DNA of 64,000 nt. It comes from CAVWXT01 sp963759115. Lineage in GTDB: Bacteria; Planctomycetota; Planctomycetia; Pirellulales; Thermoguttaceae. Positions 8,772 through 18,721 of the stretch are shown in pieces; position 1 is the first letter of the stretch, and every line of letters begins with the position of its first letter. The DNA lies in the NCBI GenBank assembly GCA_963759115.1, contig CAVWXT010000005.1, positions 124,001 through 188,000 of the forward strand, read 5' to 3'. Position numbers and translations under genes: made by a program. The notes beneath the pieces were generated by a model. The model was not told where the DNA came from. It searched no databases and worked only from the letters and a program-made list of their open reading frames with translations.

Positions 8772-8999
8772 ATGCGAAACCTGCAATGCGCTGCCGTGGC
8801 CGCGGCAATCGTGTTGGCGTGCGAAGCCGGTCAATTGGGAGCGGCCGAGGTGGTTTGGCCGTGGCAGGTCGTCGAACTCCAGTGGACCGCCGAGCGGAAG
8901 CTGGCAGAGCCGTACGTGGATGGTCTGCCTGAAGGAGGGCCGGCGTATTTAACGATTGTCCTGGCCGGCACGGCTCTTCTCCCCTTCGCTACGATGTAG
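8772..8999 (+). pseudogene. Truncated exported protein (N-terminus only)
   Basis: 75 codons: a clear signal peptide (MRNLQCAAVAAAIVLAC then GAAEV) followed by VVELQWTAERKLAEPYVDGL. That segment resembles the start of DUF5060-type exported proteins that precede a glycoside hydrolase. The frame ends in unrelated sequence, overlapping the end of the opposite-strand membrane protein. The body of the gene is gone, presumably by rearrangement near 8965. The family assignment is tentative. Confidence 0.45.
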
Positions 9000-9525
9000 C
9001 GAGGTACACGGCCAGGGGAAGCCACAGGCTGGCGCTCATTGTCACGACTGCCAGGACGACTCTCCAGACGTAGCCTCGTCTGAGCCACCGCAACAACGTG
9101 CGCCACACGAGATAGGCGACAATCGCCAGAGCGAACGCCAGCAGGGCATCGATCGCCAGCAAGGGGGCCACGAGCGACACGCGAATGCCGCCGAAGACCG
9201 CGTAGACGAAAGACCCCAGCACCCAGAGCGAAAACACCGCATTAGTCGCCAATTGACGGGTCGCCGGGGCAAGCCGCGAAACGACAGCCGACAAGAGCCC
9301 GCCGATCACCCCGGCCACCAGCAGGCCGATCACCACCAGGGCGGCGCTCTCCGGCGAGAACCAGGCGATCTTTTCGAAGTTGACGTTGGCGGGCGAACCG
9401 AGTCCCCAAATCAGCAACACCAGCAAGCTCGTCTCAACGGCCACGACGAAGCCCGCCAGTGCCCCCGCCAGGAGGCTAAATCCAAGATCGAACGACGGTG
9501 GCTCTTGGGGTCTTTCCATATTCAT
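8989..9525 (-). CDS. Hypothetical five-helix membrane protein
   Basis: 178 residues with about five predicted membrane helices (LAGALAGFVVAVETSLLVLL, ALVVIGLLVAGVIGG, FSLWVLGSFVYAVFGG, LLAIDALLAFALAIVAYL, VWRVVLAVVTMSASLWLP) and a short cytosolic N-terminus. No conserved catalytic motif and no family recognised. It has no co-directional partner; downstream is the truncated exported protein on the other strand. Confidence 0.6.
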   Translation of the reverse strand: MNMERPQEPPSFDLGFSLLAGALAGFVVAVETSLLVLLIWGLGSPANVNFEKIAWFSPESAALVVIGLLVAGVIGGLLSAVVSRLAPATRQLATNAVFSLWVLGSFVYAVFGGIRVSLVAPLLAIDALLAFALAIVAYLVWRTLLRWLRRGYVWRVVLAVVTMSASLWLPLAVYLATS

Positions 9526-9999
9526 GCTTCAACAAGGGCAGGACGCACGGTCGGACAACTTCCCGTCGTTTGTCGGCGGCTTGCCTCCGCCAAGGCCGCC
9601 CAGCCAACACGAGCCCGTGGTGATTCCCTGCGATGGGGAGACGAGCGCAGCTAAGGGAGAAGATGCCGCCTCCGACAATTGCGCCGGAAACGCCGCCACC
9701 TTGCGTAGACGCCTCTTCTCAGGAAACCGAACTCGCGATCACCGTTCCAGCAACTATTAGACAGTGGGTGTCTCCAGTTGTCCATGCCCCAGGCTGTGAC
9801 GGAGGCGACGATTGACACAGGCCTTTTTGACAGTCGCCGGTGGCGCAAAGACTCGCGGAGCGCACCACAGGTCCGTTGATTGAACCCCGGAACCGCAACA
9901 AGGTATCGGAAGGTTCAGAAAGAAATTGTCCTCAATGAAGGGGGACGATGCAGGACGGTTCCTCCAATCCGTCGCACGAGGCTCGCATAGGGTAGACGA
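9526..9999. other. Gene-free stretch
   Basis: About 470 bp between the membrane protein and the end of the disulfide reductase gene. No conserved reading frame, RNA or clear palindrome was found. It may hold decayed sequence. Confidence 0.5.
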
Positions 10000-11667
10000 T
10001 CACCCCTCCATTCTATGCGAGATGAATCCGCCCGACAGGTTGCGGACCTTGAATCCGCGCTGCGTAAGCAGACGGACGGCGTAGTAGGAGTTCTGGCCGA
10101 CGCCGCAATGGACCCAGATCTCGCGATCGCGGGGCAATTCGTTGAGCCGCGCACGAAGCTCGCCCAGCGGGATGCGGATCGTGCCGGGGATGGCGCCGGT
10201 GGCCACCGCCGTGGCGGCGCGAACGTCGAGCGTCACCGGCCCGTCGCCGTCGGCACGCTGCTGCTTCCAGTCGGACCATTGGCCCACGGCAACGTCGCCG
10301 CGGAGGATGTTGGCCGCCACAAAGCCGGCCATGTTGACGGGGTCTTTCGCGCTGCCGTATTGCGGCGCGTAGCAGAGATCGGCCTCTTCGAGATCGAAGA
10401 CGGTAGCCCCTTTTTGGATGGCCATGGCAATGACGTCGATGCGTTTCTCGACTCCTGCCCGGCCCACGGCCTGCGCGCCGAAGACGCGGCCGGACTCGGG
10501 CGCAAACAGCAATTTCAAGGTGATGCGTTCGGCGCCGGGATAGTAGGAGGCGTGATGGGCGGAATGGGTGTACGACTTTTGGAAGGGAATTCCGGCCCGG
10601 CAGAGCGATTTCTCGCTCGCCCCGGTCATGGCCAGGGTCAGGTCGAAGACGCCAACCACGGCGGTTCCTTGCGAACCGCGGAAGTGAGCGTCGCGGCCGC
10701 AGATCACGTCGGCGGCGATGCGGCCCTGGCGGTTGGCCGGCCCAGCCAGCGGGATCAGGGCGGCGAGTCCGGTGACGAAATCGCGGACTTCGACGGCATC
10801 GCCGACCGCGAAAATGTGCGGGTCGCTGGTGCGCATCTGGTCGTCGACGCGGATGCCGCCGGTCGGCCCCAGTTCCAGCCCCGCATCGCGGGCGAGCCGC
10901 ACGTCGGGGCGGATGCCCACGGCCACGATTGCCAACCGGGCGACAATTCGCTCGCCGCTCTGGGTCACCACGCAGATCGTCTCCTCGGGCCCCGGCTCGA
11001 AGGCGGCCACGCCGTCGCGCAGCCGTAGATCGACCCCCTGCCGGCGCAGTTCCTCATGGACGGGAGCGACCATCTCAGGATCCATCGGTGGCATCACCTG
11101 GCCGGTGAGTTCCAGGATGGTCACGTTGAGGCTGCGCCGGCTGAGGTTCTCGGCCATTTCCAGGCCGATGTAGCCCCCGCCCACGACGACCGCCCGGGCA
11201 ACGCGGTGGCGGGAAATCCACTCGTGGATCCGATCGGTGTCGTCGAGGTTGCGGAGGGTGAAGACGCCGGGCAAGTCGATGCCGGGCAGCGCCGGCCGCA
11301 CCGGCTCGGCGCCGGGGGCCAGCACCAGCGCGTCGTAGCGCTCTTCACTCAAGCCGCCCGTCTGAACGTTGAGCACTTCAATGACCTGCTTCCGGTGATC
11401 GACGCGGCAGACCTGGTGCCGCGTGCGTACCTCGACGTTGAACATGTCGCGGAACCGCTCAGGCGTGGCCACCAGCAGCCGCTTGCGGTCGGCGATCACG
11501 TCGCCGACGTAGTAGGGCAGGCCGCAATTGGCGAACGAGACGTCGGCGCCCCGCTCGAAGAGGAAAATCTCGGCAAACTCGTCCAGGCGGCGGAGCCGCG
11601 CGGCGCACGAGGCGCCTCCGGCAACGCCGCCGACAATCAATATTCGCTTGGATGGCATGATAGTCAT
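10000..11667 (-). CDS. CoA-disulfide reductase-like flavoprotein with rhodanese domain
   Basis: A 555-residue fusion. Residues 7-450 are an FAD/NAD(P)H disulfide oxidoreductase: ILIVGGVAGGASCAARLRR (FAD), SFANCGLPYYVGD with the single redox Cys48 typical of CoADR/Npx/NADH oxidases, VVVGGGYIGLEMAENL (NAD) and HIFAVGDAVEV. Residues ~465-555 are a rhodanese domain with IWVHCGVGQNSYYA. Such fusions reduce CoA-persulfide or polysulfide and handle thiol redox stress. An internal ATG at 11658 is an equally good start. Confidence 0.88.
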   Translation of the reverse strand: MTIMPSKRILIVGGVAGGASCAARLRRLDEFAEIFLFERGADVSFANCGLPYYVGDVIADRKRLLVATPERFRDMFNVEVRTRHQVCRVDHRKQVIEVLNVQTGGLSEERYDALVLAPGAEPVRPALPGIDLPGVFTLRNLDDTDRIHEWISRHRVARAVVVGGGYIGLEMAENLSRRSLNVTILELTGQVMPPMDPEMVAPVHEELRRQGVDLRLRDGVAAFEPGPEETICVVTQSGERIVARLAIVAVGIRPDVRLARDAGLELGPTGGIRVDDQMRTSDPHIFAVGDAVEVRDFVTGLAALIPLAGPANRQGRIAADVICGRDAHFRGSQGTAVVGVFDLTLAMTGASEKSLCRAGIPFQKSYTHSAHHASYYPGAERITLKLLFAPESGRVFGAQAVGRAGVEKRIDVIAMAIQKGATVFDLEEADLCYAPQYGSAKDPVNMAGFVAANILRGDVAVGQWSDWKQQRADGDGPVTLDVRAATAVATGAIPGTIRIPLGELRARLNELPRDREIWVHCGVGQNSYYAVRLLTQRGFKVRNLSGGFISHRMEG

Positions 11668-11997
11668 GATTGGTCAGTTCCCACCACAAGCTTAGGGATG
11701 TGGCTCGGGAATGTCAATCGGCCGGTCCCCCGCCAATATCGAACGCCCGCATGCGAGAATTGCACGCCTGCCGAATCGCCATCGGCGAAATCTGTTCGCA
11801 AAAAACCAGATCGCGACGCGACTGGCCGGGGAAGTCGCCGGCTGCGACGCAGGCCCGCGGAAAGTCTGTCGCTCCAAAAGCTTGCAGAAGAGACTGGGGA
11901 ATGGTAGCATGGCCCCTGTTGACGGGTCTCGAAATCGTGCGGCGCTCGCGCCACGCGGGCCGAAGCGCCGTTCTCGGTCATCACAAGGAGCACACAA
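11668..11997. other. Divergent intergenic region
   Basis: 330 bp between the starts of the disulfide reductase (minus strand) and the sugar-isomerase-like gene (plus strand). It should hold promoters for both, but I see no strong consensus element or repeat. Confidence 0.4.
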
Positions 11998-13576
11998 ATG
12001 AAGCGACGCGACTTTTTGGCGCCGGCCTGGGCGCCGGCCTGGGGACGATGGTTCTGGGTGCGTCGGCCGATGCCGCTCCGGCGGCTCGCGGCACGGCCGC
12101 CGCTGACGCGGCAGGCGCGGCTCCGTTGGGCGGCAGCGGCCTCACCCAGCCTTGCGACGTGGTGTTCAGCATCAAGCCCGTGATGATCAGCATGATCCAC
12201 TCGGACTCGTGGGAAGGGCCGTGCCGCTGGAAGGCCGTGCCGCCCAGCCAGGAGAAGATCGACGCGGAGAAGAGCTTGGCCAGAATGGCGGCGCAGATTC
12301 GGGGCTGGGACTTCAGCAGCGTGCCGGGCGTACGGTTCCTGGAGCCGACGCATCTGACGTTCAAGGAAGACTTCATTATCGCGCCCGAGCAGTGGAACAA
12401 GCTGGCGGCGGAGAGCCAGGCGGCCGACGCCTATTTCGTCGATCCCTTCACCGGCCACGTCGGCTACGAGGTCGCCGAGCACTTCCACAAGCCGCTGATC
12501 TTCCGAGGCAACAGTACGCGATGGGCCCACGTCGCCTCCTTTGCCCGAAGCAAGGGCCTGGAGTGTTTCGTGACCACGGACGACTTTGCGCGGCCAACGA
12601 CATCGAGGGGCTCAGGAAGCTGTTGTTGGTCTTGCGGGCCAGAAAGGTGTTCAGCCAGACCAAGGTGCTCTCGGTGACCGATCGCGGCTTGCCGGGCGAA
12701 TGTGGACTGGGCGTATGGGACGCGGCGGGGCTGGAAAAACGCCTGGGTGTCGCCGTCAAATCCGTCTCGTATCAGGCGCTTACCGACGAAATGGAACAGG
12801 TTCTGGCGAGCAGACAGGCCACCGAGGCCGCGGAGCAGGCTGCCGATGCTTTGCTCCGCAAGGCCGACAAGTCGTACATCGACCGCAAGTACGTGGTCCG
12901 CAGTTGCCAGTTCCAGCAGACCGTGAACAACTTGATGCGCAAGCACGCCTGCAACGCCTTCACCATCGACTGCTTCGATTTCTGCGCGAGCCGGTTGCCG
13001 GAGAAATGGACGATCACCCCCTGCCTGATCCACACGCTGATGAAAGATCAGCAGATCGCGTCGTCGTGCGAGAGCGACTTGAGCGCGCTGTTGGCCATGC
13101 GGATGCTGATGTCGGTGTCGAACAAGTCGTCGCACATGGGCAACTGCGACCGCAGCGCACGGGTCAAGGGCGCCTTCCGGATCAACCACAGCGTGCCGGG
13201 GCTAAAGATGAACGGGTTCGACCAGCCCGATCTGCCCTACCAACTGGCGCGGTTCACCAACTCGGGGTGGGGAACCAAGGCCGTGGTCGATTTCATGAAC
13301 AATCGCGAGAAAACGGTCACCGTAGCCCGCGTGAATCCCTCCGCCAACAAGGTTCTCGTGCTGCGGGGCACGCTCGTGGGCGCTACGGGCTGGGGCGAGG
13401 ATGCCATCGGCTGCTCGGTGAACGCCGAAATCCAGCCTCCGGCAGGGAAGTTCGACGAGTTCGACCGCAAGCGGGCCGATTACGGCGGCCACATGCAGTG
13501 GGTCTACGGCGACTATACCGCCGAAATGCGGCAACTCGCCGAGATGCTCAAGCTGGAAATCGATTTGATCAGCTAG
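11998..13576 (+). CDS. Tat-exported L-fucose/arabinose isomerase-like protein, frameshifted
   Basis: Reconstructed protein of about 525 residues. It begins MKRRDFL with a twin-arginine motif and, after a one-base correction near 12025, a GAGLGAGLGTMVLGASA hydrophobic core. A second one-base loss near 12592 separates SKGLECFVTTDDFA from NDIEGLRKLLLVL. The C-terminal half (NAFTIDCFDFCASRLP, SCESDLSALLAMRML) resembles the C-terminal region of fucose/arabinose isomerases. Substrate unknown. Both breaks look like homopolymer-type indels. Confidence 0.7.
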
Positions 13577-13610
13577 TGGCCTGAACGAGGACTACGTTGG
13601 TGGTTCAAAC

Positions 13611-13675
13611 GTAGGACGGATTTCTCAAGACTCTAGTCCGTCCCGCCTTGGGACGGATTGGGAAATCCGTCCTAC
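13611..13675. repeat. Intergenic palindrome, family C
   Basis: The outer arms GTAGGACGGATTTC and GAAATCCGTCCTAC enclose a second inner stem TCCGTCCC/GGGACGGA. It is a nested hairpin of 65 bp just upstream of the SufU-like gene. Confidence 0.8.
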
Positions 13676-13685
13676 AAACAAGAAG

Positions 13686-14159
13686 ATGTCTCCAGAATCC
13701 AACCATCGCGGGCGGTCGCCGCAATGCGTGTCGGCCGGCGGGGACGTCAACCCGTCGTGCGGCCACGCCACGGTTCCCGACCGCGAAGAACTCTACCCCG
13801 AACGCATCCACAACCATTACGAAGACCCGCACAAGCGTGGGCGGTGTCCGCAGTGTACCCACGCGCACGAGGACACCGGCCCGCTGTGCGGCGATACGGT
13901 CCGCTTCGAGTTGCAGATCGACGATCAGGGGATGCTCAGGGATCTGTGCTTCGACGGCGACGGCTGCTGCATCAGCCAGGCCGCCGCGTCGATGCTCGTC
14001 GAAAAGTTCGATGGCCAGCACGTCGACGGCGTGCGGGAATTCACCCGGCAAGACATGCTCGATCTGTTGGGCATCCCTTTGGCCCCCAAGCGGCAGAAGT
14101 GCGGCCTGCTCGCCTGGCGGGTGATGCGGGCGGCCATCGATTCGCCCGTCGCCCGCTGA
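13686..14159 (+). CDS. SufU/NifU-like iron-sulfur scaffold protein
   Basis: 157 residues. After a variable ~35-residue N-terminus comes ELYPERIHNHYEDPHKRG (family pattern LYxxxIxDHYxxPRNxG), then GPLCGDTVRFEL with the Cys-Gly-Asp metal ligands, GDGCCISQAAASMLVEKF with the second Cys, and KCGLLAWRVM with the third. These match the SufU zinc/sulfur-acceptor site. It is predicted to accept sulfur from a SufS-type desulfurase in Fe-S assembly, though no suf genes are nearby. The start is uncertain; a shorter form beginning nearer ELYPERI is possible. Confidence 0.82.
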   Translation: MSPESNHRGRSPQCVSAGGDVNPSCGHATVPDREELYPERIHNHYEDPHKRGRCPQCTHAHEDTGPLCGDTVRFELQIDDQGMLRDLCFDGDGCCISQAAASMLVEKFDGQHVDGVREFTRQDMLDLLGIPLAPKRQKCGLLAWRVMRAAIDSPVAR

Positions 14160-14175
14160 TCGGCCGAACCGGCGA

Positions 14176-14721
14176 TCAGGCGAAGACGTTGGCCACGGGG
14201 AGTTCCAAACCGGGGAGAACTTCGCCGCCGGGAATCGTGTCGGTCGTCTTCAGGATGACAGCGTCGCCGCCGTGGCGATAGACGGTGACGGTGCGGGTCT
14301 TCGGATCGACTACCCATACGGCACGACAGCCGGCGATCAGCCAGTCCTCCACCTTGGCGAGCACTTCGCTCGCCCGATCCTCGGGAGAAAGGACCTCGAC
14401 CGCCAGATCGGGCGCGCCCGGAAAGAACCCCTGCGGCAGTCCTCCGCGAACGCGATCCGCGCGGAGAAACGCCACGTCGGGTGCGCGGACGGTATCGGGA
14501 TCGGACGCAATCACGAAGCCCGTCTCGGCGCCCAGCACTTCACCCAGTTTTTCTCGCTCCACGAAGTTGAGCAACAGGTGAGCCATCCTGGCGGCAATCG
14601 CGCCGTGCCGTGATCCCGCGGGCGACATCATGATAAGTTCTCCGCGCAGCAATTCGCAGCGCCCCAGGCCCGGGGCGTGAAGGAGTTGTTCGGCGGTCGT
14701 AATTTGCTCGACGGAAGCCAT
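14176..14721 (-). CDS. Uma2 family putative restriction-fold endonuclease
   Basis: DUF820/Uma2 protein of about 181 residues with a PD-(D/E)XK-like core: RCELLRGELIMMSPAGSRHG, VRAPDVAFLRADR, PDLAVEVLSPEDRASEV and a Lys in VLAKVEDWLIAG, ending VWVVDPKTRTVTVYRHG. This family is greatly expanded in Planctomycetota and Cyanobacteria; its role is unproven. Start placed at the ATG giving MASVEQ, two codons inside the longest frame. Confidence 0.88.
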   Translation of the reverse strand: MASVEQITTAEQLLHAPGLGRCELLRGELIMMSPAGSRHGAIAARMAHLLLNFVEREKLGEVLGAETGFVIASDPDTVRAPDVAFLRADRVRGGLPQGFFPGAPDLAVEVLSPEDRASEVLAKVEDWLIAGCRAVWVVDPKTRTVTVYRHGGDAVILKTTDTIPGGEVLPGLELPVANVFA

Positions 14722-14808
14722 ACCCAAAGTATACCGCGCCGCCGTGGGCTCGGAAAGCAGGCCACGAGATCATCAAACTCAACGAGAACCGCAATTAACA
14801 CCCCGGCC

Positions 14809-16231
14809 TCACCGCAATTTCGCCACGAATCGCCGCCACTCGGCTTCGAATTGAGGGAGCGGCACGCCGACTAATTGCTCGAATCGTTCCACGGGGGCCT
14901 TGGCGGCGGCCGCGGGATCGACGTATCGATCCATCGCGGCGCTGCCGAGCAGGTGCTTCTCGAACGTCAGGTAGTAGACCAGCCCCCAGGCGTACAAGTA
15001 GTAGCGATCGGAGTCTTGTGGCCCGGCGGCGCGAGGGGGCGAAGCGGCCGCGATCGCCAGCCAGCAAGGCCGTCAGCGTTAGCGGCCGGTCTCCCGCGAG
15101 ATCGGCCTTCAGCCGCCGCAGCGCCGTGGCGTCGGGGGCGTCGATTCGCAGCGTGCCCGCGTCCAACGTGCCGCCTTCGAACAGCACGGCCAGCCCTTCG
15201 TTGAGCCACAGCGGCACGTCGTGGCGGTCGTGCGGGTAGACGCAGTTCTCCAAGTAGGCATGAAACGCCTCGTGGTAGAGCCGCGTAAACATCTGCCGCG
15301 TGACCTTGTCGAAAACCTGCGCGTTCTCGCGGTCGTAACGGCCGATCTCCTTCTGCTTCTTGTTGAGCGGTTCCTGGACCTTGCGCTTCTCGATGTTCAG
15401 CAGCCGGGCGATCTCCCGCTTGTCGGTCACCTCCTGCTGCAATCGCCGGGCGAGATCCTGGATCTGTTGCTGCGAATGCTTCTCCATCTCGTCCAACTCG
15501 CGGCGAAGTTGCTCGTGCCGGGCGTTGACGCTGGCCAGTTCGGCAGCGAAGCGGGTGATCTCGCTGGCCGCCACCACCAGGTTCTTGTCCTGAAGGAAAC
15601 AGGCCTGGCTATCGATCTTCACGCCGCGGCGATCCAGATCGGCGCGGTACTCGTCCGTCGAGCCGAATACGAGCAGTCGGGGAATGCGCGGCGATTCGAC
15701 GCGCGGCGGCAGCACCTGGCGATAGGCCGTAAAGATCTGCTCCACGCGAACGATGATCCGCCGCGTGGTCGGTTCGTCGACCGTGCTATCCAGCGAGAAC
15801 CACTTGCCGCGGTAGTGGCTCAGTCGGCCGCCGTCCAGCCGGATCTGATCGAGGTGAACGGCGTCCATGCGGCCGGCCTCGATGGGCGCGCGGTTGACGA
15901 ACTGTTCGATCCGCTGCTGCAACTCGGCCCGTTGCGGCCCGTCGAGCCGGACGACCGCGGCCACTTGCCGCCGCTCGATGGGGCGAACCACCAAGGACAT
16001 GGGCCGTCCCGGCGTGCGCTGGATCTGCACCAGGTTCACCCAGGATTCGTCCTCCGACTCGACCAATCCGAGGCACTGCCGGCCGTCGAGCATTTCGACC
16101 CGCTCGGTCGGCCAGTCGGATCCTTCCAGCGCCGCCTGCTGCTGGGCCGCGCGCACCTGTCCCCCGGCGAGCGCGTCCCCGATCGCGGCCACGCCGACAA
16201 CGACGGCCATCGCGGTTAGGGAGCTTCTCAT
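14809..16231 (-). CDS. DUF1570-type exported metalloprotease-like protein, frameshifted
   Basis: About 474 residues when repaired. The order is a signal peptide (MAVVVGVAAIGDALAGGQV), a domain containing VRPIERRQVAAVVRLDG, a coiled coil (residues ~215-285, rich in Glu/Gln/Lys/Arg), then the gluzincin-like motif YHEAFHAYLENC with LNEGLAVLFEG 30 residues on (HExxH plus Glu). A one-base shift near 15010 moves the last ~60 codons (YLYAWGLVYYLTFEKHLLG to WRRFVAKLR) into another frame. The metalloprotease role is predicted from the motif. Typical planctomycete family. Confidence 0.78.
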
Positions 16232-16308
16232 GGTTGTGTCCGGCCCATCGGCCGGCGTATTCTATCCCTCGCAGCCCGCCCGGGAAAGGGTTGGCGTGCC
16301 GCCGGCCC

Positions 16309-16423
16309 GGCCGATCAGTTATTCACTGTGGGAGGCGACTCCTGTCGCCGATTGCTTGAAAACAACCGGAAATCGGCGACTGGAGTCGCCTCCTACAGCC
16401 GGACTTGGGAAAACTGATTGGCC
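16309..16423. repeat. ~115-bp palindromic element, family A copy 1
   Basis: Core stem GGAGGCGACTCCTGTCGCCG / CGGCGACTGGAGTCGCCTCC, flanked by further inverted GATCAGTT/AACTGATT ends. A second copy in the opposite orientation is at 48885-49001 and a half copy at 55784-55805. It lies upstream of trpB. Confidence 0.85.
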
Positions 16424-16464
16424 CTGCTGTCGCCGGCCCGAAGACCGCTTCGGCGCGAGGTCCC

Positions 16465-16493
16465 TTGACTGGCTTGGGGGGCCATTGGACAAT
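16465..16493 (+). promoter_or_regulatory. Putative promoter of trpB-trpA
   Basis: TTGACT, a 17-bp spacer and GACAAT, ending about 37 bp before the trpB ATG. It lies just downstream of the family A palindrome. Consensus-based inference only. Confidence 0.4.
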
Positions 16494-16529
16494 GGAGCCT
16501 TCCCCCCCGAACCGAGCGAGCTTGTCCGT

Positions 16530-17732
16530 ATGCCCCTTTCTGCCCACGTTCCCGATGCCGCCGGCCGCTTTGGGCCGTTTGGCGGCCGCTACGTCCCCGA
16601 GACCCTGACCCACGCCCTCGACGAACTGGCGGCCGAGTACGAAAAGGCCATCGTCGATCCGAAGTTCCACGAGGAACTCGATTGGCTGTATCGGCACTAC
16701 GTGGGCCGGCCCTCGCCGTTGTACTTTGCCGAGCGGCTGACCGGACATTGCGGCGGGGCGCGAATCTACCTCAAACGGGAAGACCTCAACCACACCGGGG
16801 CCCATAAGATCAACAACACCCTCGGTCACGCCTTGCTGACTCGCCGCATGGGCAAGCGGCGCGTGATCGCCGAGACCGGCGCCGGACAACATGGCGTGGC
16901 GACCGCGACGGCTTGCGCCCGCTTCGGGTTGGAGTGCGTGGTTTACATGGGCGAGGAGGACATTCGTCGGCAGCGGCCCAACGTGTTCAGCATGAAGCTG
17001 TTGGGGGCCGAAGTTCGTCCTGTCCGCAGCGGCTCGCGGACCCTTCGCGACGCCACTAACGAGGCCTTCCGCGACTGGATGAGCTCTTCCGAAACCACCC
17101 ATTACTGCCTCGGTTCGGTCGTCGGGCCGCACCCTTTCCCCAGGATCGTGCGGGACTTCCAGTCGATCATCGGCCGGGAGACGCGCGGGCAGTGCCTGGA
17201 ACAATTGGGCCGGCTGCCCGACGCGATCGTGGCTTGCGTCGGCGGGGGCAGCAATGCGGCCGGCATGTTCTATCCGTTCGTTGCCGACAACGGCGTGGCC
17301 CTGGTGGGCGTCGAGGCGGGCGGGCGATCGTCGAAGCCCGGCGAACATGCCGCCACCCTCTGCCTCGGCCGGCCCGGCGTATTGCACGGCAGCTACAGCT
17401 ACGTGCTCCAGGACGAGGACGGGCAGACCTGCGACGTTCACAGCATCTCCGCCGGATTGGATTATCCCGGCACCGGACCCGAGCACAGCTATTGGAAGGA
17501 GACCGGCCGCGCGACGTACACCAGCGCGCAGGACGCGGAGGCCCTCGACGCCTTCGACACCCTGGCGCGGATGGAAGGCATTCTGCCCGCCCTGGAAAGT
17601 TCTCATGCCCTGGCCGAGGCCATCAAGATTGCGTCACGACGCAAGCCCGAGGAAATCATCGTCGTTTGTCTCTCCGGCCGCGGCGACAAGGACGCGGCGG
17701 AAGTGGCCCGGCTCAGGGGAGTGGAGTTTTAG
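16530..17732 (+). CDS. trpB: Tryptophan synthase beta chain
   Basis: Condenses indole with serine to tryptophan using PLP. 400 residues, normal length. It begins near FGPFGGRYVPETL; NHTGAHKINNTLGHALL carries the PLP lysine, AETGAGQHGVATATA is the catalytic loop, and ACVGGGSNAAGMFYPF binds the PLP phosphate. The HSISAGLDYPGTGPEHS segment is intact. It is followed after ~85 bp by trpA; the rest of the trp pathway is not in the window. Confidence 0.96.
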   Translation: MPLSAHVPDAAGRFGPFGGRYVPETLTHALDELAAEYEKAIVDPKFHEELDWLYRHYVGRPSPLYFAERLTGHCGGARIYLKREDLNHTGAHKINNTLGHALLTRRMGKRRVIAETGAGQHGVATATACARFGLECVVYMGEEDIRRQRPNVFSMKLLGAEVRPVRSGSRTLRDATNEAFRDWMSSSETTHYCLGSVVGPHPFPRIVRDFQSIIGRETRGQCLEQLGRLPDAIVACVGGGSNAAGMFYPFVADNGVALVGVEAGGRSSKPGEHAATLCLGRPGVLHGSYSYVLQDEDGQTCDVHSISAGLDYPGTGPEHSYWKETGRATYTSAQDAEALDAFDTLARMEGILPALESSHALAEAIKIASRRKPEEIIVVCLSGRGDKDAAEVARLRGVEF

Positions 17733-17816
17733 CGGATCGTGGTCAGTGGTCAGTAAAGAGGATGCAGTTGTTCGTTCATCATTTATCATTCATCATTCAT
17801 CATTCCCTCCCGCCCC

Positions 17817-18700
17817 ATGTCCGCCATTGACACACTCTTCCGCCAGCTTCGCGCCGCCGGCCGCAAGGCCTTCATGCCGTTTGTGGCCGCCGGCGACCCT
17901 GACTTGGAGTTCACCGCGGAGGTCATCCGCCGACTGGCCGCGCGGGGGTGCAACCTCGTCGAGTTGGGCATCCCCTATAGCGATCCGGTGGCCGACGGGC
18001 CGGTAATCCAGGCCTCGTACACCCGCGCCCTCAGTCACAAGACGAAGCTGGCGGACATTCTGGCGATGGTCGGCCGTTTGACTGCCGCCGACACGGCAGT
18101 TGATCGTTTAGCGGCCGCCGGCAGATTGGGAGATCGTTTAGCGGCCGCCGGCACGGCGGCCAGCCGCACGGGCGCCCCCCACCGATCGTCACGATGCTGA
18201 GCTACGCGATCGTCTTCCGGCACGGGCTGGAGGCGTACGTGGTCGACGCGAAGGCGGCCGGCGTTGCCGGGGCCATTGTGCCCGACCTGCCCGTCGAAGA
18301 GGCCGGCCCGCTGGCCGCGATCTGCCGCCGCGAGGATTTCTCGCTCATCCAACTGATCACCCCCACCACGCCCCGCGATCGGGCCCTGCGGATCGCGGAG
18401 CGGACCACGGGCTTCATCTATTACGTTTCGGTGAGCGGGATCACGGGCGAGCGGACCGCCCTGCCGCCGGAAATCGTCGAGAACGTCAAGTGGCTGCGGG
18501 GACAGACGCCGCTGCCGATCTGCATCGGTTTCGGCATCAGCCGTCCGGAGCACGTCCGTCTGTTGGCCCCCGTGGCCGACGGTCTGATCGTCGGCTCGGC
18601 CATTGTTCGCCGCATCGCCGAGACTGCCACCAAGCCGCGGGAGCAGGTGCTCGACGAGATCGGCGATTACGCGGCCGAACTGCTGGCGGCAATGGAGTGA
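17817..18700 (+). CDS. trpA: Tryptophan synthase alpha chain, frameshifted and with an insertion
   Basis: Cleaves indole-3-glycerol phosphate and channels indole to TrpB. ELGIPYSDPVADGP contains the catalytic Glu and Asp, IVPDLPVEEAGPLA and VSGITGERTALP follow, and GFGISRPEHVRLL with DGLIVGSAIVRRI ends the barrel. Two oddities: a ~25-residue Ala/Arg/Gly-rich insertion made of ~30-bp direct repeats between LADILAMVGRL and PIVTMLSY, and a frame change at a six-C run near 18175. It would be inactive as read unless the frame change is a sequencing error. Confidence 0.88.
18102..18153. repeat. 30-bp tandem repeat inside trpA
   Basis: GATCGTTTAGCGGCCGCCGG occurs at 18102 and again at 18132, and a diverged third unit precedes at about 18072. 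Each unit contains a GCCGCC..GGCGGC-type palindrome. It inserts extra residues in frame into TrpA. Confidence 0.8.
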
Positions 18701-18721
18701 CACCGCGGCCGATGACGCGCG

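Noticed and set aside
15867..16529. N-terminal extension of trpB
   Set aside because: It is antisense to the DUF1570 gene and crosses a palindrome; TrpB similarity begins at MPLSAHVPDAAGRFGP.
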